Below are positions 47,788 through 48,584 of a DNA stretch of 48,584 bases, piece after piece. The stretch comes from a virus. Where the stretch lies: IMG/VR virus record IMGVR_UViG_3300032334_001302, positions 1 through 48,584 of that record; one strand, written 5' to 3'. Both the position numbers and the translations under genes were made by a program. A model generated the notes under the pieces. It was not told where the DNA came from, made no database searches, and saw only the letters and a list, made by a program, of their open reading frames with translations. Numbering within the stretch: the stretch's first letter is position 1; each line of letters begins with the position of its first letter.

Positions 47788-47807
47788 CCCTCCTTTTTAG
47801 GGGAGGG
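47788..47807 (-). terminator. terminator behind the prohead protease gene
   Basis: Gene-sense CCCTCC, eight-base loop, GGAGGG, then TTTCTTATTT. It lies 29 bases after the protease stop and separates it from the scaffold leader. Confidence 0.75.
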
Positions 47808-47836
47808 TCAGTCAAAGGATACTATCCTAAGAGGGG

Positions 47837-48442
47837 TTAAAATATTGGGCATGTGCCATTAGCACATAAAATTTCTGTTAATATAGAATTAACTTTAAGA
47901 TAAGAATTAGTTGGCATTTCTTTACCTTCTTTTACTAACTGCATATATGATCCTGGATTGGATGGAGTTGAAACAAAATCCCAACACAATAACTCAAAAT
48001 CATCTTGTACCTCTAAAGTACCTTCATTCATTTCTTTTAATGAACCCATCCCACGAGACGAAACACCTACTTGAACATTATTTTCAATAAGTGCTTTTAA
48101 GATATTACCAGATACTGTAGGTAAAATTTCAATCTTACCCATTACCTTATCTCCATTCCACCAAACTTCTCTAATAATGTGAGATACGTTTTTGAGGGAA
48201 ATAATAGTAGAATCCGGGTGATCTAATTCACCTGTTGCTCTATTTTCTTTAATAATTTGAGTATACTTATCAATTTCTTTTTCCCAAATTTCTCTAGGAT
48301 AATATCTACCATTACCATTTTTTACCTCGGCTGTAGCTAAAATACCTTCAACTAAGGGATTACCGGAAGGTGCCTTTAAACCTTCGGTAAGTTGCATTGG
48401 AGCAACTTTAAATGGTATAGTTTCAATTAAAACCTGTTTCAT
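47837..48442 (-). CDS. gp21: prohead core protease (gp21-like), 201 aa
   Basis: Serine protease that trims capsid and scaffold during head maturation. The catalytic elements of the gp21 family are visible: ATGELDHPDS (residues 69-78, His75), VGVSSRGMGS (125-134, Ser128 or Ser129) and FELLCWDFVSTPSNPG (149-164, Asp155). The N-terminal GILATAEVKNGNGRYYPREI strand is also typical. Its 201 residues are close to T4 gp21 (212). It begins one base after a small upstream gene and precedes scaffold and capsid, the standard T4 order. Confidence 0.9.
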   Translation of the reverse strand: MKQVLIETIPFKVAPMQLTEGLKAPSGNPLVEGILATAEVKNGNGRYYPREIWEKEIDKYTQIIKENRATGELDHPDSTIISLKNVSHIIREVWWNGDKVMGKIEILPTVSGNILKALIENNVQVGVSSRGMGSLKEMNEGTLEVQDDFELLCWDFVSTPSNPGSYMQLVKEGKEMPTNSYLKVNSILTEILCANGTCPIF

Positions 48443-48443
48443 A

Positions 48444-48578
48444 TTAATAAGACATCATATCGTCATCCTCATCAATCACTTCTTCTTTAGCTTTACCCGT
48501 CATTTTTTCATAGATTTTTTGGGTTTTTGCTTTATGTTTTTCAAGTTCTTTGATTTCTTTATTAAGGGTCTTAACCAT
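48444..48578 (-). CDS. small charged protein upstream of the protease (gp67/gp68-like), maybe partial
   Basis: From the ATG six bases inside the window the frame encodes 44 residues: MVKTLNKEIKELEKHKAKTQ, a Lys-rich helix, then an acidic end EEVIDEDDDMMSY. The frame stays open to the window edge, so a longer start is possible. In T4 the small prohead core proteins gp67 and gp68 lie between portal and gp21, and the charge pattern fits such a core protein. Assignment is by position. Confidence 0.55.
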   Translation of the reverse strand: MVKTLNKEIKELEKHKAKTQKIYEKMTGKAKEEVIDEDDDMMSY

Positions 48579-48584
48579 AGATTG

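Noticed and set aside
1-48584. tRNA or other structural RNA genes
   Set aside because: I looked for cloverleaf-like stretches in the intergenic gaps and found none. The gaps are short and AT-rich; a covariance-model scan would be decisive.

Overview
The window is part of the genome of a large, AT-rich, contractile-tailed phage of the T4 supergroup. It most likely infects a Bacteroidetes/Flavobacteria-type host. The phage assignment rests on a recognisable T4-type morphogenesis series: prohead protease, scaffold, major capsid protein, three neck/tail-completion proteins, sheath, tube, tape-measure chaperones, tape measure and baseplate. Host assignment is inference: the sequence is very AT-rich, start codons follow A-rich leaders rather than Shine-Dalgarno boxes, and the fibres carry Ser-Tyr-Ala repeats. 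Every gene I can support is on the minus strand, so transcription runs from high to low coordinates.

Right end to about 37 kb, in order of transcription: a small core-like protein, gp21-like protease, gp22-like scaffold and gp23-like capsid. After an HNH endonuclease come three genes that are not T4 core genes: a guanidino-modifying enzyme (amidinotransferase/DDAH fold), a phosphatidylserine-decarboxylase-like enzyme with its self-cleavage serine, and a PhoH-type ATPase. A small unknown protein and the neck and tail-terminator proteins gp13-, gp14- and gp15-like follow.

38.3 to 28 kb holds a fibre/adhesin module. It has one 1614-residue protein with SSSYAL hexapeptide repeats and a YadA-head-like repeat domain, four further repeat-rich fibre proteins, and several small proteins. 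28 to 15 kb is the tail: sheath, a GIY-YIG endonuclease, tube, a gp26/gp51-like chaperone pair that appears to be joined by a ribosomal frameshift on a T7 run, tape measure, and baseplate proteins including a large hub with a C-terminal lysozyme/chitinase-like domain.

15 to 4.8 kb holds replication and nucleotide metabolism: a short family-A DNA polymerase, three homing endonucleases, a gp32-like SSB with a bacterial-SSB-like tip, UvsX, a FEN-type 5'-3' nuclease, a DnaB/gp41-type helicase and a B12-dependent class II ribonucleotide reductase. The left end has small unknown genes and a likely DNA-modification locus: a DpdA-like deazaguanine transglycosylase and QueC. A GIY-YIG gene has landed exactly at the start of queC. 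It left a 12-codon relic of the old start, while the working queC carries a synonymously recoded copy of the same residues.

Six homing endonucleases sit in this window. Many transcription units begin with the gene-sense motif AATATTTATAA a few bases before the start codon, often directly behind a terminator hairpin. I read it as the phage's late-promoter element. No tRNA, CRISPR array or reverse transcriptase was seen.
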